DNA of 64,000 nucleotides from an uncultured Alphaproteobacteria bacterium (lineage in GTDB: Bacteria > Pseudomonadota > Alphaproteobacteria > RF32 > CAG-239). A program made the translations under genes and the position numbers. Each line of letters begins with the position of its first letter. The first letter of the stretch is position 1. Location of the stretch: assembly GCA_910585375.1 (NCBI GenBank), contig CAJUCZ010000006.1, forward strand, positions 1-64,000. Reading direction: 5' to 3'. Under the pieces are notes generated by a model, which was not told where the DNA came from, did not search any database, and was given only the letters and a program-made list of their open reading frames with translations. Positions 61,636-64,000 of this stretch are shown here, one piece after another.

Positions 61636-61664
61636 ACTATATCACATTTTCATGTCTACATCAA
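61636..61664 (-). promoter_or_regulatory. Promoter module B of the rplO-secY island
   Basis: On the minus strand TTGATG at 61664-61659, a 17-base spacer and TATAGT at 61641-61636. It would drive the gene at 61203-61586. Confidence 0.65.
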
Positions 61665-61678
61665 GTATTTTTGACAAA
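61639..61678. repeat. Direct repeat, copy B (promoter module)
   Basis: Second copy of the 40-base segment described at 61121-61160, on the same strand and in the same position relative to its downstream gene. Confidence 0.75.
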
Positions 61679-61692
61679 ATTCCACAAATACA

Positions 61693-61720
61693 AAAAGGCG
61701 GGACAATTATCCCGCCTTTT
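61693..61720. terminator. Intrinsic terminator after rplO
   Basis: An 11-bp stem AAAAGGCGGGA / TCCCGCCTTTT with a 6-base loop, with symmetrical A/T runs. It ends the rpsH...rplO transcript before the island. Confidence 0.88.
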
Positions 61721-61745
61721 CATTAAATCGTTTTCTGCTTCTTGG

Positions 61746-62198
61746 CTAGATAAGGTTAACCTTACCACCGGCTTTTTCAACAGCTTCAACAGCTGCCTTG
61801 GAAGCAGAATTAACACTGATAACAACTTTGGCTGTCAATGCACCGCGAGCCAACAAACGAACACCGTCCAACTTTTTGGAAACAATGCCCGCACTCATCA
61901 ATGCCTCAACATCAATAGCCTCTGCCTTCAATTTGCCGGCATCAACAGCTTTTTGAATAGTGTCAAGGTTAACTACTGCAAACTCTTTAGAAAACGGATT
62001 ATTAAAACCGCGTTTCGGAAGTCTGCGGTAGATAGGCATTTGGCCGCCTTCAAAACCGTTAACGGCAACACCGGAGCGGGATTTCTGGCCTTTAACACCA
62101 CGACCGGCAGTTTTACCGGAACCGCTGCCGATACCGCGGGCTACGCGTTTGCGAGACTTTCTGGCGCCTTCGTTATCTTTAATTTCATTCAATTTCAT
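61746..62198 (-). CDS. rplO: Ribosomal protein L15
   Basis: L15 of the large subunit, an early assembly protein. The 150-residue protein starts MKLNEIKDNEGARK and has the Gly-rich RGIGSGSGKTAGRGVKGQKSR region and GFEGGQMPIYRRLPKRGF, typical of the family. It follows rpmD after about 65 bases. In most bacteria secY follows it directly; here a terminator and the island come next. Confidence 0.97.
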   Translation of the reverse strand: MKLNEIKDNEGARKSRKRVARGIGSGSGKTAGRGVKGQKSRSGVAVNGFEGGQMPIYRRLPKRGFNNPFSKEFAVVNLDTIQKAVDAGKLKAEAIDVEALMSAGIVSKKLDGVRLLARGALTAKVVISVNSASKAAVEAVEKAGGKVNLI

Positions 62199-62263
62199 AT
62201 CTATTCACCTTAAATAATCGGAGTTAGGCGCCGACAAATGTAAAACTTTTGCCGGCAACCGGA

Positions 62264-62452
62264 CTACTCTTCAACTTTAACCAAATGAGCCACCTTTTTA
62301 ATCATCCCGCGTACCGAAGGAGTATCCTCCAAAACCGATACTTTATGCATTTTGTTCAGGCCCAGCCCTTTAAGAGTGGCTTCCTGATCAGCCGGACGAT
62401 TAACCGCGCTTCTGATTTGAGTAACTTTAATAGTTTTTTTATTTGCTGACAT
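62264..62452 (-). CDS. rpmD: Ribosomal protein L30
   Basis: L30 of the large subunit. The 62-residue protein has the family pattern VTQIRSAVNRPADQEATLKGLGLNK (split over residues 10-34) and the central beta strand with VRGMIKKVAHLV. It begins 3 bases after rpsE. Confidence 0.95.
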   Translation of the reverse strand: MSANKKTIKVTQIRSAVNRPADQEATLKGLGLNKMHKVSVLEDTPSVRGMIKKVAHLVKVEE

Positions 62453-62455
62453 CGA

Positions 62456-63019
62456 TTAAGCCTCCTCAACTGAAAGTTTTGCATTTGAAGAGTTTTCACG
62501 ACGGCTAACAATATCACCGACCTTTTTGCCGCGTTTGGCAGCAACCATTCTCGGAGAATTGATAGATTGCAAAGCGTCAAAAGTTGCCTTAATCATATTG
62601 TAAGGGTTGTTGGAACCCAAAGATTTAGCAACAACGTCTTGCACGCCCAAAACTTCAAAAATAGCACGCATCGGGCCACCGGCAATAACACCGGTACCGG
62701 CAGGCGCTGTTCTCAGAACAACTTTACCCGCACCAAAACGTCCGTGAACGTCATGATGAAGGGTTCTGCCCTCACGCAGCGGAATGCGAACCATATTTTT
62801 CTTAGCTTCATTGGTAGCTTTGACAATAGCATCGGGAACCTCGGTTGCCTTGCCGGAACCATAGCCGACACGGCCTTTCTGGTCACCGACAACAACAACA
62901 GCGGCAAAGGACATATTGCGTCCGCCCTTAACAGTTTTAGCTACGCGGTTAATATGAACCAGTTTCTCAACCAATTCATCTTTCTTTTCTGCCTTACGAC
63001 GATCTACAGCTTGTGCCAT
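62456..63019 (-). CDS. rpsE: Ribosomal protein S5
   Basis: S5 of the small subunit, involved in decoding fidelity. The 187-residue protein has LVHINRVAKTVKGGRNMSF and VVVGDQKGRVGYGSGKATEV, then the C-terminal domain with GGPMRAIFEVLGV and GSNNPYNMIKAT. It lies 11 bases after rplR. Confidence 0.97.
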   Translation of the reverse strand: MAQAVDRRKAEKKDELVEKLVHINRVAKTVKGGRNMSFAAVVVVGDQKGRVGYGSGKATEVPDAIVKATNEAKKNMVRIPLREGRTLHHDVHGRFGAGKVVLRTAPAGTGVIAGGPMRAIFEVLGVQDVVAKSLGSNNPYNMIKATFDALQSINSPRMVAAKRGKKVGDIVSRRENSSNAKLSVEEA

Positions 63020-63030
63020 AACATAATCTC

Positions 63031-63393
63031 CTAGAATTTCAGACCAGCTTCACGAGCTGCGTCAGCCAAAGCTTTAACACGACCATGGTAGATGTAACCG
63101 CCTCTGTCAAAGACAACTTCACTTACACCGGATTTCAATGCTCTTTCGGCAACAGTCTTACCAATAATGCTGGCAGCCTCAATGGTAGAAGACTTTTTAA
63201 TCTGGTCTCTGATTTCTTTGTCCAAGGTAGAAGCAGAAGCTACGGTAGCACCTTTGGCATCGTCAATAACCTGCACGTAAATATGCTTTCCGCTGCGAAA
63301 TACAGACAGTCTCATCCTTCCATTCGCAGCTTTTTTCAAAGCTGTTCTTACGCGGCTTTTTCTTTTTTCAAATAACTCTTTTGGCGTATTCAT
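63031..63393 (-). CDS. rplR: Ribosomal protein L18
   Basis: L18 of the central protuberance, binds 5S rRNA. The 120-residue protein starts with the basic RKSRVRTALKKAA region and has RLSVFRSGKHIYVQVIDD and VVFDRGGYIYHGRVKALADAAREAGL. The ATG at 63393 follows AAGGA; a TTG three bases upstream is not needed. Confidence 0.97.
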   Translation of the reverse strand: MNTPKELFEKRKSRVRTALKKAANGRMRLSVFRSGKHIYVQVIDDAKGATVASASTLDKEIRDQIKKSSTIEAASIIGKTVAERALKSGVSEVVFDRGGYIYHGRVKALADAAREAGLKF

Positions 63394-63404
63394 CAAATTA
63401 ATCC

Positions 63405-63944
63405 TTATTTCTTCTTGCCTTCTTTACGACGTACGTATTCGCCTTCGTATCTGATACCTTTTCCTTTGTAAGGTTCAGGTTTTCTGAACTCGCGAATTTC
63501 TGCCGCAGTCTGGCCGACTAATTGCTTATCCGCACCGGAGATACAAATCTGTGTCGGGCTTGCGCAAGAAACTTTCAAACCTTCGGGAACCTCAAAAATA
63601 ACATCATGAGAATATCCCAGAGAAAGTACCAGCTTGCGGGAACCTTCAACACGGGCTTTATAACCAACGCCCAACAGTTCCATATTCTTAGAAAAGCCTT
63701 CGTTAACGCCTTTAACCATAGTGTTAATTCTGGCTCTTGTCGTGCCCCACAAAGTTCTAGCCTGTTTCGTATCTGACAACGGAGAAACAGTAACAGCATT
63801 GTTTTCAACTTTTGCAGCGACATGGCTATCGTCAAAAGCGTAGCTCAGTTCGCCCAATTTACCTTTAGCGGTAACAACGTTATTGTTAATATCAACCGTA
63901 ACGCCGTTCGGGATAATAACCGGATATTTTCCAACTCTAGACAT
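63405..63944 (-). CDS. rplF: Ribosomal protein L6
   Basis: L6 of the large subunit, near the factor-binding site. The 179-residue protein has MSRVGKYPVIIPNGV, MVKGVNEGFSKNMELLGVGYKA, and the C-terminal EPYKGKGIRYEGEYVRRKEGKK, both family signatures. GGGAG precedes the ATG. It follows rpsH by 12 bases. Confidence 0.97.
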   Translation of the reverse strand: MSRVGKYPVIIPNGVTVDINNNVVTAKGKLGELSYAFDDSHVAAKVENNAVTVSPLSDTKQARTLWGTTRARINTMVKGVNEGFSKNMELLGVGYKARVEGSRKLVLSLGYSHDVIFEVPEGLKVSCASPTQICISGADKQLVGQTAAEIREFRKPEPYKGKGIRYEGEYVRRKEGKKK

Positions 63945-63956
63945 CCATTTTCTCCC

Positions 63957-64000
63957 TTAAAATACCTGACACAAAATTTCACCGCCGACATTGGCTTTGC
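63957..64000 (-). CDS. rpsH: Ribosomal protein S8, 3' end only
   Basis: The last 13 codons before the TAA at 63959-63957 read KANVGGEILCQVF, which matches the S8 C-terminus (ANVGGEVLC-VF). The rest lies beyond the window. The position upstream of rplF is the usual one. Confidence 0.85.
   Translation of the reverse strand, partial: KANVGGEILCQVF

Overview
The window is about 64 kb of a moderately AT-rich bacterial chromosome, most likely from an alphaproteobacterium. The evidence for that is a fliL-fliM-DUF6468-motE flagellar block of the alphaproteobacterial kind, an SOS operator of the alphaproteobacterial form GAAC-N7-GAAC in front of a umuDC pair, and the pairing of FtsH regulators HflKC with a DegP protease. 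A giant shufflon-type pilus protein and very cysteine-rich secreted proteins would fit the uncultured host-associated (gut) alphaproteobacteria, but that assignment is inference from memory and was not tested.

Layout. 1-5.8 kb: 3' end of a Cys-rich protein gene, ispA-xseB, an ArsR-family regulator, a second Cys-rich secreted protein, a lipoprotein/membrane pair and L-serine dehydratase. 5.8-12.2 kb: a minus-strand run with an M49-like metallopeptidase, a membrane-anchored MEMO1-AMMECR1 fusion, a HAD phosphatase, serS and an unknown secreted protein. 12.4-15.9 kb: a PilV-like pilus tip protein and a PilM-like partner. 16.1-24.1 kb: flagellar block (fliL, fliM, DUF6468, motE, a large TPR protein) ending in a translationally coupled uvrB. 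24.1-32 kb: DsbA-like thioredoxin, PhoU-like plus Pit phosphate uptake, Mrp, hflKC, degP and holC. 32-37.2 kb: a divergent GalU and a 1410-residue AsmA-family protein. 37.3-40.6 kb: a nucleoside salvage operon cdd-punA-deoC-deoA. 40.7-47.2 kb: two large paralogous proteins of unknown function. 47.4-53.1 kb: an MccF/LD-carboxypeptidase-like hydrolase, umuDC, a Prx6-type peroxiredoxin, and a K+/H+ antiporter coupled to a K+ channel. 53.1-64 kb: a frameshifted pseudogene, a cold-shock protein, and the 3' part of the spc/alpha ribosomal operons on the minus strand (rpsH, rplF, rplR, rpsE, rpmD, rplO, secY, adk, rpsM, rpsK, rpoA, rplQ).

The ribosomal block is split at two places by islands of about 1.3-1.7 kb: between rplO and secY, and between rpoA and rplQ. 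Each island is bounded by intrinsic terminators and holds decayed genes (a frameshifted Nudix hydrolase and a broken unknown gene). The rplO-secY island also holds two small orphan genes behind near-identical promoter modules.

The strongest candidates for new biology are: the umuD-like gene, which keeps the catalytic Ser but has Arg in place of the catalytic Lys and lacks a cleavage site, so it looks like a constitutive UmuD'-type subunit; the two giant paralogues with three matched hydrophobic segments; the MEMO1-AMMECR1 membrane fusion with degenerate MEMO metal ligands; and the paired promoter modules inside the ribosomal operon.
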